From positions 1 to 46,257 of the IMG/VR virus record IMGVR_UViG_3300045242_000039: a DNA stretch of 46,257 bases; one strand, written 5' to 3'. The position numbers were made by a program, and so were the translations under genes. The notes under the pieces were generated by a model. The model searched no databases. It worked only from the letters and a program-made list of their open reading frames with translations, and was not told the origin of the DNA. This document shows, in pieces, positions 46,026 to 46,257 of this stretch. How positions within the stretch are numbered: the stretch's first letter is position 1; each line of letters starts with the position of its first letter. This DNA is from a virus.

Positions 46026-46130
46026 TGCACCCCACTCACGCGTACCGGCCTGGACCGGTACGCGACTGACCGCCCGCCGGGCGGCGTCGGCCACCGGCCG
46101 ACATATACGCGCGGGCGACACAAGTTCTTG

Positions 46131-46257
46131 CAGTCAACATGCCCCCACCTAACCGGGATGTCAAACCTGAGCCCTGCTCAGGTTTCATGTTCCTGACCGG
46201 TAGGTAAGTACCCCTACCAGGGGCGGTGACCCTAAGGTGTCGACATGAAGCGATACG
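46131..46257. repeat. Terminal direct repeat, copy 2
   Basis: This is identical to 1-127 and contains the start of the first right-arm gene again. See copy 1. Confidence 0.95.

Larger units (their letters stand above)
45250..46102. repeat. Array of about 28 different hairpins and palindromes
   Basis: Almost every 30 bases there is a new, mostly perfect inverted repeat with its own sequence. Clear ones are at 45250-45266, 45272-45305, 45326-45352, 45399-45414, 45438-45454, 45477-45493, 45518-45547, 45574-45589, 45601-45615, 45695-45713, 45720-45744, 45759-45783, 45788-45804, 45820-45845, 45853-45872, 45876-45892, 45917-45933, 45941-45959, 45970-45990, 45995-46025, 46039-46064, 46070-46084 and 46086-46102. 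Stems are 6-17 bp and loops mostly 1-7 bases. No shared stem sequence is obvious. The function is unknown. Confidence 0.9.

Noticed and set aside
45250-46102. CRISPR array as an explanation of the repeated hairpins
   Set aside because: There is no common repeat sequence and no regular spacer; each hairpin has its own sequence and no cas genes are present. The Cas4-like nuclease is better explained as a RecB-family phage exonuclease.

Overview
This window is the complete genome of a tailed bacteriophage, assembled as a circular contig. Bases 1-127 are repeated exactly at 46131-46257, so the unique length is 46,130 bp. The DNA is GC-rich, GTG starts are common, and there is a WhiB-type Fe-S regulator, a family known only from actinobacteria and their phages. 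The host is therefore probably an actinobacterium, Streptomyces-like by composition. The structural set (N4-gp56-type capsid protein, no tape measure or tail-tube genes after the capsid gene, a beta-propeller-like tail protein, large virion proteins between portal and scaffold) suggests a short-tailed phage. No integrase, DNA polymerase or small terminase was recognised.

Right arm (115-26251, plus strand). Small regulatory or zinc-binding genes come first, followed by the large terminase. A DUF1003 membrane protein and a DUF1906 lysin sit unusually between terminase and portal. Next are the portal, a block of large virion proteins (1687 aa, 303 aa, an NlpC/P60 hydrolase, a transglycosylase-like protein and a 301 aa protein), the scaffold and the major capsid protein. 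After a bidirectional terminator come head-tail, fibre and nozzle genes, then a peptidoglycan-binding-like protein and a holin-like protein. Two endonuclease VII-type genes interrupt the morphogenesis genes. Start sites in this arm mostly use AGGAGG-type ribosome sites.

Left arm (26455-44599, minus strand, one lone plus-strand gene at 33034-33348). This is a dense early-type cluster. It holds many small orphan proteins in the part transcribed first (44.6-40.6 kb), two tRNA-like genes, several helix-turn-helix proteins, an AAA+ ATPase, a DGQHR/ParB-like protein, a WhiB-like protein, a RecB/Cas4-like nuclease, a RecA-fold helicase, a Holliday junction resolvase-like protein and a two-piece primase (CHC2 plus TOPRIM). 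At least 15 cistrons use a different start motif, GGAGAGG. In at least nine of these the motif is the loop or part of a small hairpin whose stem sequence changes but stays complementary. Many of these units also carry a strong terminator-like hairpin upstream.

Control region (44600-46130 running into 1-114). About 1.6 kb lies between the divergent arms with no convincing gene. From about 45250 it is an almost uninterrupted series of roughly 30 different hairpins and palindromes. It includes a perfect 34-bp palindrome containing a LacI-type operator core and an 85-bp stretch of nearly continuous alternating purine-pyrimidine sequence. This region and the hairpin-borne start sites are the most unusual parts of the genome.
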